Both the position numbers and the translations under genes were made by a program. From Brasilonema sp. UFV-L1 (GTDB taxonomy: Bacteria; Cyanobacteriota; Cyanobacteriia; Cyanobacteriales; Nostocaceae): a DNA stretch of 64,000 bases. The notes under the pieces were generated by a model. That model was not told the DNA's origin. It did not search any database and saw nothing but the letters and a program-made list of their open reading frames with translations. Position 1 is the stretch's first letter; the number at the start of each line of letters is the position of its first letter. The stretch spans positions 1-64,000 of the forward strand of contig NZ_QMEA01000008.1 in assembly GCF_012912105.1 (NCBI RefSeq), given 5' to 3'. This document shows positions 1-9,222 of this stretch, in pieces.

Positions 1-1703
1 CACTCAAATTCTACAACCAATCACTGCCCCTATTCCGCGCTGTCGGCGATCGCACGGGCGTTGCAGCTACCCTGAATAACATCGGTGGAGTGTACGACGC
101 TTTAGGACAAAAGCAACAAGCACTCAAATTCTACAACCAATCACTGCCCCGATTCCGCTCCGTCGGCGATCGCACAGGCGTTGCTGTAACTTTAAGTAAT
201 ATTGGTATATTGTACCGTGATACAAATCGACCTACTGATGCCATTTCATATTTAGAGAAATCTCTGACTATTATCTTGGAAATGCGCCAAGGTTTACAAC
301 GGCAATATCGTCAAAAGTTTCTTGAGGATAACGATTGGAGTGCTGATCTAGTTGATGTCCTCATACAGCAGAAACAATATGCCAAAGCTTTTGAATGGGT
401 TAACTTATTCACCACCGCTGAGTTAGCTGATTACACTCGCTTGATTAACGCCAAAGTTACCAATCCACAAGTACAGCCAAGGCTTGACAAGTGGAATAGG
501 CAAAATCAACAACTCGAAGCTTTGCGACAAAAACTAAAAGATAACTTTTCTGAGGAATTATCTAAACAAGTTCAGCAATTACAAGCACAAGTTTACAAAG
601 ATGCTGAACGTATTTCCGAGGATTTTCCTGAAGTTGCAGAACTGTTTGAAACCACGCCCCCAGATATTGAAAAGCTGAAATCTTCTATCCCAGCAGGAAC
701 AGTTGTTGTTCAACCAGTCTTACTGGGGAATTCCATCGCCATCTTTGTTTTAACCAAAGACCATTTGAATGTTGTTAAAACACCGATTAAGTACACTAAA
801 TTTAATAAACTTCTCGCCGACTACCTCAAACAGGTGCAAAATGAGGGTGATGATAGCTACATTGAAACTGGTAGCGGTCCCCTCTACGATATCCTGATTC
901 GCCCTGTGGAGAAAGAAATTCAGGCTTTGTCTCCCAAAGAGCTAAGTATTATCACGAGTGGCAAACTACGCAACCTTCCTTTTGAAACTCTTTACGACAA
1001 ACAAAAACAAGAATTTTTAATCCAGAAATATCCTGTCAACTATCTGACTCGCATTTCTACTCGTTCCTTAGAATCATCGTTAGAATCATCGACAGCGCAA
1101 AAGCTTGTAAATCCACAACAAGCTGTTTTAGCATTTGGGAATCCTGTACCTCGCGTTCCACACAATTTACCAGGCGCAGAGGAAGAAGTTAAAAATATAA
1201 CGCAACTCTTTCCCACAAGTCAAGCTTACCTCGGCAACAACGCTACCCTCAACAACTTCAAAACTTACGCTTCCCGCTTTCCTCTATTGCATTTAGCAAC
1301 TCACGGCTGCTTCCAAAACCAAGATTGTAAAAAGTTGAACTTAAAAAAGAACACATTACTATTTGCTGACACTCAATTTAATATTGCTGATGCTGCGCGT
1401 TTAGGATTACAAGGTACGCAACTGCTGACTCTCAGCGCTTGTCAAACTGCTCAAGAAACCAATTCTGACAACGAAGGAATTATCGGTGTTGCTTACATAT
1501 TTGAGCGTGCTGGTGCTAAAGCAGTGATGGCTTCTTTGTGGGCGGTTGAGGATAAAGCAACGCAGGAGTTGATGATTGAGTTTTATAAAAATATTAAGCT
1601 GGGTATGAGTAAAGGGGAAGCACTGCAAAAAGCTAAGCTGAAGCTAATTGAGCGTCATCCTTATTATTGGTCACCTTTTGTCCTCATTGGCAATGCGCGG
1701 TGA
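1..1703 (+). CDS. TPR-CHAT domain protein, 5' end outside the window
   Basis: The reading frame is open from the window edge (frame of base 3), so the true start lies upstream; a GTG at 90 is only an internal codon. The first part holds 40-residue tetratricopeptide repeats encoded by a 120-bp DNA repeat (bases 1-90 match 121-210), each with a HIP1-like core. A helical linker follows, then a C-terminal CHAT (caspase HetF associated with TPRs) domain. The catalytic pair is visible: His in LHLATHG (codon at 1302) and Cys in LSACQTA (codon at 1440). The family are separase/caspase-like cysteine proteases, and in cyanobacteria some act in cell differentiation or as effectors. The substrate is unknown. 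Domain call is firm; biological role is inference. Confidence 0.9.
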   Translation, partial: LKFYNQSLPLFRAVGDRTGVAATLNNIGGVYDALGQKQQALKFYNQSLPRFRSVGDRTGVAVTLSNIGILYRDTNRPTDAISYLEKSLTIILEMRQGLQRQYRQKFLEDNDWSADLVDVLIQQKQYAKAFEWVNLFTTAELADYTRLINAKVTNPQVQPRLDKWNRQNQQLEALRQKLKDNFSEELSKQVQQLQAQVYKDAERISEDFPEVAELFETTPPDIEKLKSSIPAGTVVVQPVLLGNSIAIFVLTKDHLNVVKTPIKYTKFNKLLADYLKQVQNEGDDSYIETGSGPLYDILIRPVEKEIQALSPKELSIITSGKLRNLPFETLYDKQKQEFLIQKYPVNYLTRISTRSLESSLESSTAQKLVNPQQAVLAFGNPVPRVPHNLPGAEEEVKNITQLFPTSQAYLGNNATLNNFKTYASRFPLLHLATHGCFQNQDCKKLNLKKNTLLFADTQFNIADAARLGLQGTQLLTLSACQTAQETNSDNEGIIGVAYIFERAGAKAVMASLWAVEDKATQELMIEFYKNIKLGMSKGEALQKAKLKLIERHPYYWSPFVLIGNAR

Positions 1704-1705
1704 AA

Positions 1706-1729
1706 CAGTACACAGTACACAGTACACAG
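1706..1729. repeat. Heptanucleotide tandem repeat (CAGTACA x3)
   Basis: Three direct copies of CAGTACA directly follow the CHAT gene stop codon. Short tandemly repeated heptamers of this kind are common between genes in Nostocales. Confidence 0.7.
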
Positions 1730-1730
1730 T

Positions 1731-1850
1731 TATTTCTCGTTCCTTGCTTCTAGCAAGGAATGCATAACTTGAGGCTCTGCCTCAATATAATCATAGCGAG
1801 GCAGAGCCTCGTTGTAGGCATTCCCATGCTGAGCATGGGAACGAGAAATA
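1731..1850. repeat. Palindromic dispersed repeat with 13-bp terminal inverted repeats
   Basis: The ends TATTTCTCGTTCC (1731-1743) and GGAACGAGAAATA (1838-1850) are perfect inverted repeats. Inside are a 13-bp inverted pair GAGGCTCTGCCTC (1771-1783) and GAGGCAGAGCCTC (1798-1810), plus two small hairpins near the ends (CCTTGCttctaGCAAGG and CCATGCtgaGCATGG). The whole would fold like a cloverleaf. No coding capacity is apparent. It looks like a miniature non-autonomous element or REP-type repeat. Confidence 0.75.
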
Positions 1851-1886
1851 GGGAATTGATGCAGATGGTAACAAGCCCGATATTTT

Positions 1887-2030
1887 TTAAAGTGCTTCCC
1901 ATTCGTCTCTACTGATTTGAGCATTGGCGTATAATCCTTGTAGTCCAGGTACTTCTGCATAAAAAGTGCCATCATCTAAAATTTCATAAGTAGCTCGTTG
2001 CAAAGCTGCTTGAATATAGTTTGTCAACAT
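1887..2030 (-). pseudogene. Truncated HicB-like antitoxin remnant
   Basis: The complement from an ATG at 2030 reads MLTNYIQAALQRATYEILDD and continues through FYAEVPGLQGLYANA before a stop, 47 residues in all. This matches the N-terminal beta-sheet part of the HicB-like antitoxins common in cyanobacteria, which usually run to about 70 residues with a C-terminal helix. The C-terminal part here is replaced by unrelated sequence ending in RDEWEAL. No HicA-type toxin is seen next to it. It is probably a decayed remnant, though a short functional protein cannot be excluded. Confidence 0.6.
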
Positions 2031-2251
2031 TTGTTGGCTGATTTTTGCTTTTCTAGCTTTATTTTAGGAAAATTACTTAGTATTTTGCCCGATTTTTCTG
2101 ATTCAGATTTCCGACTTCTTGAAGAAGCGTGTGTAGAGACGTTGCAGTACAACATCTCTATCAATCTTGGGGCTGGGCAAGTCATCCTATCTGAACCATG
2201 TTAATTCATAAGTTTTGTTTAATCTGTGGTTACGAATCCATAAGCGTTTGC

Positions 2252-2491
2252 CACAACAGCAATTGCGGAACTAACAACAGCAACTGCGGAACTAACAACA
2301 GCAATTGCGGAACTAACAACAGCAATTGCGGGATTAACAACAACAACTGCGGGATTAACAACAGCAATTGCGGGATTAACAACAGCAATTGCGGGATTAA
2401 CAACAGCAATTGCGGAACTAACAACAACAACTGCGGAACTAACAACAACAACTGCGGAACTAACAACAGCAACTGCGGGAGTAACAACAAG
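2252..2491. repeat. 21-bp minisatellite, about 11.5 units
   Basis: About eleven near-identical 21-bp units, each ending in a variant of AATTGCGGAACT, lie between the CHAT and mutL genes. Because 21 is a multiple of three, every frame stays open: the plus strand would read Asn-rich heptads (NNSNCGT) and the minus strand Val/Ala or Leu/Pro heptads. The overlapping open frames on both strands are most simply a by-product of the array, and none has a persuasive start or neighbours. Variation between units is mainly A/G and C/T changes. Confidence 0.85.
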
Positions 2492-2526
2492 CAGGCAGAT
2501 AACTGATAACTGATAACTGTTAACTG

Positions 2527-4233
2527 TTAAATCCCGTGACTTTTGCCAATCACCCAATGACGTTTGAAAAAACGCGCCAAAGCCGACTCTTCCAAAGATA
2601 AATAAATTGGGCGTCCATGCGGACAAGTACGCGGGTTGCGCGTGCGTTGCCATTCATCTAAAAGTGTTTGCATTTGTTGTAAACTTAAGGTTGTACCATT
2701 GCGAATAGCACTGCGACAGGCAACTGCGACTTGTGCTGCTTGTAAGTCACCTCCCCAACTCAGTTCTAAAATCGCATCTGCACAGTCGTCTCGTTGTTGT
2801 AAAAGTGCGGGTACGCTGCGAACTGCCCAAAGTTGCTCACCAAAGGTTTCTATATCTAAACCAATTCGTTGCAGTTGCGAGACTTGAGCGGGAGATAATT
2901 GATAAAGAATGACTGGGGGTTCGATAGGAATAATTTTCCAATTATCGCACAATTGCTCGTACAAAACTCGTTCATGGGCAATGTGCTGTTCCACTAACCA
3001 CACTCCACCAGGATGTTCTGCGACGATATAAGTGTTATTAACTTGAGCAACAGCTTTGAGTTGTAGAGATGTTGTATGCGATGTCTGTTCATCCGTTTTG
3101 TGTTCTTCACTGGGAAGAGAACGATTGAGGTTGTATCCGCCTTTTTCTTCTGCAGCTTTGAGTAATTTACCAACTCGCGTTGTGTGAACAGCGTCTTTAA
3201 CAGATGTAGAATTGATACGGAGTGCTTGTGCGATCGCCGTACTAATTTGTTCTTGCCAATAACTCAGTTGGTTAAGATAAATTTCTGATTTTGCCGGATT
3301 ACGATTCCAGTTGATATACTCCGGGGAAATGAACAGATGTAGCAAACAGACAGGAAAGCGATCGCGTGGTAATGTCCGATAAAATCCTGACAAGATAGTC
3401 TGCTCTAATTCTGATGACTTCACCATTCTTCCATTCACAGCAACTCGTACCCAGTCTGGACGATGACGATGACATCTATCTGGTAATCCTATCACTAAAT
3501 GGAGTGCTGAGTTTTGAATTCTAAGTTCTGAATTCTCAGGATGAGGTATTTCCAGCTTTAACTCTTGTAAATCAGCTTCTTTAACTTGATGTAGAATCTG
3601 GGGTAGCAGTTGTCCTATTGACGTGGCGGAACATAGACTAAACCACTCTCGGTCATTTTGCCAGACTTGCCAGGTAACATGAGGATGACACAAGGCGATT
3701 TGGTAAATTGTTGCTTGCACTGCTTTCATTTGCTGTGCTAGTGTTGGCAATGCCTCACGACGACCAGAACAATTTCCAAAGAGATTTGAGACTGTGACAA
3801 CTGTACCGGGGGCGATCGCACAAGCTTCCACATACAATCTTTCTCCCGCGTAGCCATAGACAACTCGCACTCCCACATCTCCACCGAGTGGACGACTCAA
3901 TATTTCTAAATCTGCCAGAGTTGTCAGACTATGCAAGGCTTCTCCACGAAACCCTAAACTCGTAATTTTCCACAAATCTGCACAACTGCTGATTTTACTG
4001 GTACTGTGTGCCGTTGCTGCTTTTTGTAAGTCTTCTAAAGTCATTCCATAGCCATTATCTGCCACACGTACACGCCATTGCTGCGGCCATAATGAAACAA
4101 CAATTCGTGTCGCACCTGCATCAAGGGAATTTTCTACCAATTCTCGTACTACGGAGGCTAAAGAGTCGATAACCTCTCCGGCTGTAATTAGATGTACGAC
4201 TTCTGCTGGTAAAGCATAAATAGTTGACGTCAT
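2527..4233 (-). CDS. mutL: DNA mismatch repair protein MutL
   Basis: 568 residues, normal length for MutL, the matchmaker of methyl-independent mismatch repair. The N-terminal GHKL ATPase has ELVENSLDAGA with catalytic Glu31 and Asn35, DNGYGM, TSKI and GFRGEAL. A transducer domain follows with GRMV near residue 265. The C-terminal dimerisation and endonuclease domain has EQHIAHERVLYE, a slightly altered form of the DQHA(x)2E(x)4E metal site (Asp to Glu, Ala to Ile), then ACRSAIRNG, CPHGRP near residue 530 and a terminal FFKRHW motif. Nicking activity is therefore probable but not certain given the first-position change. The gene stands alone, transcribed away from the rhodanese gene. Confidence 0.95.
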   Translation of the reverse strand: MTSTIYALPAEVVHLITAGEVIDSLASVVRELVENSLDAGATRIVVSLWPQQWRVRVADNGYGMTLEDLQKAATAHSTSKISSCADLWKITSLGFRGEALHSLTTLADLEILSRPLGGDVGVRVVYGYAGERLYVEACAIAPGTVVTVSNLFGNCSGRREALPTLAQQMKAVQATIYQIALCHPHVTWQVWQNDREWFSLCSATSIGQLLPQILHQVKEADLQELKLEIPHPENSELRIQNSALHLVIGLPDRCHRHRPDWVRVAVNGRMVKSSELEQTILSGFYRTLPRDRFPVCLLHLFISPEYINWNRNPAKSEIYLNQLSYWQEQISTAIAQALRINSTSVKDAVHTTRVGKLLKAAEEKGGYNLNRSLPSEEHKTDEQTSHTTSLQLKAVAQVNNTYIVAEHPGGVWLVEQHIAHERVLYEQLCDNWKIIPIEPPVILYQLSPAQVSQLQRIGLDIETFGEQLWAVRSVPALLQQRDDCADAILELSWGGDLQAAQVAVACRSAIRNGTTLSLQQMQTLLDEWQRTRNPRTCPHGRPIYLSLEESALARFFKRHWVIGKSHGI

Positions 4234-4545
4234 AAATTACAGTGTAGGGGAATTCAAAATGGACTGCGTCCTTGCACTCTACGAAAATTCAAAATTCAAA
4301 ATGAAAATTTTGTACCATCATTGAATTTTGTCAGTGCAAAGTGTGCGTGTGATAGATCGTCAAGGTTGACTTAAGGGGTAAATTTTTAAGAATTTCTTCA
4401 ACTTTGTATAACTTTGTATTGCTTTAAGATACTTAATTTAATTTATTGAAGCTTAAACATAAATCTCGAAATATGTATTAATTTTGAAAAAAACAAGAAA
4501 AAAATCGCTTTTTTGATAGATTTCAGGAGATGTCAAAAATGGGAA
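4234..4545. other. Divergent intergenic region between mutL and rhodanese gene
   Basis: About 310 AT-rich bases. A short stretch of AATTCAAA-type heptamer repeats lies near 4282-4306. The region must hold promoters for both divergent genes, but no box can be assigned with confidence. Confidence 0.5.
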
Positions 4546-4899
4546 ATGCGTATGACCAACTTACTATTAGGAAACTTCACACCCCAAACCGATGCACATG
4601 ACTTAAAGTCTCGTTTGCAGTGGGGGCAACCAGCTTTCACCATTGTAGATGTGCGTACACGTCAAAGCTACAATCAAGGACACATTTCAGGAGCAATTCC
4701 ACTTCCCGTAGACGAACTTGTAAAAAGAGCAACAACAACTCTCGCGAAAGAACGCGATATCTATATTTACGGTGACAGTGACGAGCAATCAGCTAGTGCA
4801 GCAAAAACATTGCGTGATGCAGGATTTTCTCGTGTATCAGAACTGACTGGTGGTTTTTCTGCTTGGAAAGCAGCTGGTGGTTCCACAGAAGAAGTATAA
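4546..4899 (+). CDS. Rhodanese-like domain protein lacking the catalytic cysteine
   Basis: A single rhodanese fold of about 115 residues: FTIVDVRTRQSYNQGHISGA is the typical CH2A-type segment, and LTGGFSAWKAAGG is the C-terminal signature. The active-site loop, normally a Cys after the IYIY strand, reads YGDSDEQSA, so the sulfur-accepting Cys is replaced by Gly. Sulfurtransferase activity is thus unlikely; binding or regulatory roles are known for inactive rhodaneses. The start was set at ATG 4546, downstream of AGGAGA at 4525; ATG 4552 (MTNLLLGN) is an equal alternative, and the open frame further upstream has only a TTG. Convergent with the adenosine-deaminase-like gene. Confidence 0.85.
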   Translation: MRMTNLLLGNFTPQTDAHDLKSRLQWGQPAFTIVDVRTRQSYNQGHISGAIPLPVDELVKRATTTLAKERDIYIYGDSDEQSASAAKTLRDAGFSRVSELTGGFSAWKAAGGSTEEV

Positions 4900-4951
4900 C
4901 AGTTAACAGTTATCAGTTAACAGTACACAAAAAACTGATAACTGTTAACTG
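4900..4951. terminator. Bidirectional hairpin between convergent genes
   Basis: A perfect 19-bp inverted repeat begins immediately at the rhodanese stop: left arm 4900-4918 (CAGTTAACAGTTATCAGTT), right arm 4933-4951, loop of 14 bases. It could terminate transcription from both sides. A/T-rich heptamer repeats continue to about 4975. Confidence 0.65.
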
Positions 4952-5001
4952 ATTTAACTGATTTAACTGTTACCTGATTTTGGTCAAACCTTTGTGATAG
5001 T

Positions 5002-6048
5002 TCATGATTCTATCATAGCTAGGGTTTTAGTGGGTTGCGGGTTGAGCAACCCATTTAGCAGAGAGACTGGGCGTTGTCTGTAAGGCCAAGCAAAAGCATG
5101 ACGGAATGCTGCATCTTGACAAGCTCGTAGCTGTTCAAAGTTAATAATGTCGTAAGTTAAGAGATTCTCATACTCGAACGGTAGACGGACATTGTGCAAG
5201 CCAGCATTATCAGTACAAATGGCAATGTCTACTCCTGCTTCAAAGCAACGGTCAAATACTGTCTTGAGTTGACGTATATCTTGTAAAGTACCAGTTTTTA
5301 GGTACGTTGTGGGGCAAACTTCCAAACACTGACCTCGCAGAGCGACATCTTTGAGCAATTCGGGATACAGTAAAGGAATTTGGATACCGTGACCAATCCG
5401 CATGAGATACGGTAAAAGTTGGGGATCGCATCCGGCTGTCGTTTCATAAAGGTGTCCTGTGGTGTTGAGTCCAAGCGATCGCGCATAATCATACAAACTT
5501 ATCCATTCGTCTATGCGCTCTTTAGAATAACTATCTCCCCCAGCGACATCGATCGCACAAACATATTGTCTGTTTTGCGCTGCCAAATCAACAATCGCCT
5601 TATTCACCTCAAACGGTAGGCGCGAGTGCATACAGAGAATTTGGCTTGTGACAATCGGATATTCTGGGAGAATGCTTGCTTTACCCACAACTTCCACAAT
5701 TTCTGCCATCATGTCAATTCTCTGGGATTGACTCAGATGTTCTGGTGTTCGTAGATAAGGGGTATAGCGCAACTCTAGATAAGCCAAATTTTCAAAGATG
5801 TAGGCACCCCTGAGTAGGCGGTAGATGAAGTAAGGCAAAGTCTCTAGAGTTTGCACGCTTTCTACCAAGGTATGCAACTCCAGATACTCGTCTAGAGTGT
5901 TGCGTGGACGCGTGTAAAAGTCTTCAAATGCTGCATAGTCAGCAAAGCGGGAAATCAACTCAGGCGACTGACGTTCAAAGTACCGCCATAAAATACGAGG
6001 TACAACCGAACCGCCCAGATGCCGATGTAATTCTGCGTATAGAGTCAT
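5002..6048 (-). CDS. Adenosine deaminase-like amidohydrolase
   Basis: 348 residues with the adenosine/AMP deaminase TIM-barrel pattern: AELHRHLGG at the N terminus (metal-binding HxH), GHLYET around residue 200 in place of the usual HAGE, RIGHGI, LEVCPTTYLKTG, and ICTDNAGLH where classical enzymes have TDDP. The metal-binding His and first Asp are retained, and the catalytic Glu is probably the E of HLYE. The second Asp is Asn. The enzyme probably deaminates a purine nucleoside or a related aminated purine in salvage, but the changed pocket residues make the substrate uncertain. It lies head to head with purA, a purine-synthesis gene. Confidence 0.8.
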   Translation of the reverse strand: MTLYAELHRHLGGSVVPRILWRYFERQSPELISRFADYAAFEDFYTRPRNTLDEYLELHTLVESVQTLETLPYFIYRLLRGAYIFENLAYLELRYTPYLRTPEHLSQSQRIDMMAEIVEVVGKASILPEYPIVTSQILCMHSRLPFEVNKAIVDLAAQNRQYVCAIDVAGGDSYSKERIDEWISLYDYARSLGLNTTGHLYETTAGCDPQLLPYLMRIGHGIQIPLLYPELLKDVALRGQCLEVCPTTYLKTGTLQDIRQLKTVFDRCFEAGVDIAICTDNAGLHNVRLPFEYENLLTYDIINFEQLRACQDAAFRHAFAWPYRQRPVSLLNGLLNPQPTKTLAMIES

Positions 6049-6215
6049 AGCGGCCTTCTAACACAACTAAAAATTTTAATTATTATTAACACTAACAAAT
6101 AAAAAAACAAGCTATTGGTGTAGGACATTTGATGAGACTTTCTTATCTCACATCTATTGAAGACTTGACAAAAGTCCTTAATTTTGCTAAAAATGGTTTT
6201 TTGTGCAAACTTTAG

Positions 6216-7574
<1,359 letters not shown>

Positions 7575-7642
7575 GAGTTGTGGCTGAGTACAATGCCTTG
7601 TGCCGAGGAACTAGAAGGTTAGATAGCGGAATTAATTAGGAT

Positions 7643-7671
7643 ATAGTGGAGCAAAACAGACACTCCACTAT
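7643..7671. promoter_or_regulatory. 9-bp inverted repeat ahead of the tnpA remnant
   Basis: ATAGTGGAG (7643-7651) and CTCCACTAT (7663-7671) are perfect inverted arms around an 11-base loop. The right arm ends two bases before the ATG of the tnpA remnant. It may be a transposase binding site, an operator or an mRNA hairpin; there is no T-tract. Confidence 0.55.
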
Positions 7672-7672
7672 T

Positions 7673-7756
7673 ATGTACTTAACACCAATGGAAGCTCAAA
7701 AAAGATATGGATACCACCCAAAAACATTAATAAGAGGAGGAAAGAACAATGGTTAA
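7673..7756 (+). pseudogene. tnpA: Remnant of IS607 serine transposase TnpA (HTH start only)
   Basis: ATG at 7673 opens a 27-residue frame, MYLTPMEAQKRYGYHPKTLI then RGGKNNG. The first 20 residues match the start of the MerR-like helix-turn-helix of IS607 TnpA; the catalytic serine-recombinase domain is missing. The frame overlaps the start of the tnpB-like gene in ATGGTTAA, and its last codons supply the AGGAGG that serves as the tnpB ribosome binding site (7735-7742). It may persist as a leader peptide giving coupled translation, or simply as scar. Confidence 0.65.
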
Positions 7757-9218
7757 ACGTAAGCCAAAAAATTTAGTTCAAAAGTTGTCAACTCAAGTGG
7801 TTCCCGCTTGTGGCGTTGATAGTGCGTCAAAAGCAGAGTTGCTAAAAATAATGGAACGCTTAGCCATTGTTCGTGCAGAATCTTACAACAAGCTTGGAAG
7901 TATTAGGCACTGGGGAATGGATTGGCACAAAGCTTATCCTGAAGTGCGTTCTTTTCGTTCTCCAGAGTCATTAAACTTGCCGTCTAAACTTATGGAATGG
8001 ATTGTTAGCGATGTTGCGAAAGCCATTCTTGCGGGGCAAGCTGCGACTATCGCTAATCTTAAAAAACATATTTGGAATAGATACAAGGGCGAGAAGAACG
8101 AGAAGGTCAGAAAGCAATGTTTAGAAAAGCTTAAAAGTACTGCGTTTTTAGACGATTCTTTTCTGCATCGTATTGTTAGGAAGGAGTTTCAACGGGGACA
8201 TACTTTTGTTGGGAATCAAATTGTTTATCAACCTGATGGTTATTCCTGTAAGCGCGTTAACCGGCATGTTTACCTGTTAGAGTTGGCGGGATTAACCAGA
8301 GGTAAGCGAATTAAGATAAAGGTTTGCAGTAATAGAAAAATCTCTGGACAAATCCGAGTTGTTTTTGACAAAAACTTAGAGCAGTTCGAGATTCATTTTT
8401 TAGTCAATTTCGGAGAATACACTAAAGACTCAGGAGCGATTAACACCGAAGTTGGTATCGACAAGGGGTACACTGAAGCTTTTATTGATTCTCAAGGGAC
8501 TGAACATGGTCCAGGTTTAGGTAAACTGCTAACTCAAAAGTCAAATCGTATAACTAACAAGAACAGAAATCGCGGCAAGTTATTTGCTCTTTCTCGCAAC
8601 TTAAAACAACATGACCCTGCCAAGTCTGCAAGAATTTTAAAAAACAACTTAACCAGGAAGACAGAAAATAAGCGTTACAACAAAGACCAATCCGCAATTG
8701 CAAGTCTTATAGGCTTCGCTTCTAAGTCTTTGTTTGAAGAAAAATTTTTAAAAATTTATGCCGAGGATTTGACACAACCCATCAAAAATAAACGTCAATC
8801 CAAAGCAATGTCTGGCAAGTTAAATAGCTGGGTAAAAGGCTACTTGCGGGACAGTTTAGAAAAATGGGCTAGTTGGAGTAATTCGACTATCACAGAGGTT
8901 GCTGCTAGTTACACGTCGCAAGTTGACTCTGTTACAGGAACTCTGTTGGGTAAGCGTGACTCAGACACCTTTACCAGGTTTACTGGGGTCGTGTTACAGG
9001 CTGATCTAAATGCTGCTTTGAATATCCTTGCTCGTGGTACAGATAAGGAAATTAACCGTTATATGAAAGCGGATGAAATTCAAGCAGTGTTATTGCGTCG
9101 TACTGCGCGTTTCTTGAAAGGACTAGGTAAGAGTTTAACTGATGCTGTTGAGCTAGGATGGCTTGACCCCAAGCATACCAAAAATTCTACTTTTAAGGAA
9201 CTGGTCAATGGGAGTTGA
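7749..9218 (+). CDS. tnpB: TnpB-family RuvC nuclease lacking its zinc ribbon
   Basis: 489 residues, somewhat longer than usual TnpB (about 400). An N-terminal helical and beta region (1-230) is followed by a split RuvC domain. The three acidic residues are kept: Asp238 in EVGIDKGY, Glu339 in YAEDL and Asp419 in ADLNAALNIL. The zinc ribbon between the second and third motifs keeps its frame (TSQ at 389-391, FTRFTG at 408-413) but all four metal cysteines are replaced: Asp393, Thr396, Thr409 and Thr412. A C-terminal extension of about 60 residues is unusual. TnpB proteins are RNA-guided DNA nucleases encoded in IS200/IS605 and IS607 elements, guided by RNA from the element's right end. A strong AGGAGG at 7735-7740 supports the start. 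Confidence 0.85.
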   Translation: MVKRKPKNLVQKLSTQVVPACGVDSASKAELLKIMERLAIVRAESYNKLGSIRHWGMDWHKAYPEVRSFRSPESLNLPSKLMEWIVSDVAKAILAGQAATIANLKKHIWNRYKGEKNEKVRKQCLEKLKSTAFLDDSFLHRIVRKEFQRGHTFVGNQIVYQPDGYSCKRVNRHVYLLELAGLTRGKRIKIKVCSNRKISGQIRVVFDKNLEQFEIHFLVNFGEYTKDSGAINTEVGIDKGYTEAFIDSQGTEHGPGLGKLLTQKSNRITNKNRNRGKLFALSRNLKQHDPAKSARILKNNLTRKTENKRYNKDQSAIASLIGFASKSLFEEKFLKIYAEDLTQPIKNKRQSKAMSGKLNSWVKGYLRDSLEKWASWSNSTITEVAASYTSQVDSVTGTLLGKRDSDTFTRFTGVVLQADLNAALNILARGTDKEINRYMKADEIQAVLLRRTARFLKGLGKSLTDAVELGWLDPKHTKNSTFKELVNGS

Positions 9219-9222
9219 CCAG
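9201..9222 (+). ncRNA. Hairpin over the tnpB stop codon, candidate guide-RNA scaffold
   Basis: CTGGTCAA (9201-9208) and TTGACCAG (9215-9222) form a perfect 8-bp stem with a 6-base loop; the tnpB stop codon (9216-9218) lies in the right arm. In known TnpB loci the omega RNA overlaps the 3' end of tnpB and its guide starts just beyond the element end, here after 9245. The RNA itself is inferred. Confidence 0.4.

Noticed and set aside
2198-2506. 102-codon Asn/Cys-rich frame, and minus-strand Leu/Pro and Val/Ala frames, over the minisatellite
   Set aside because: All frames are open only because the repeat unit is 21 bp without stop codons; no start context, no homologue recognised.
7749-9218. 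Type V CRISPR effector (Cas12-like) interpretation of the TnpB-family gene
   Set aside because: No CRISPR array, cas1/cas2 or Tn7-like genes nearby; the tnpA remnant and element ends favour an IS607 origin.
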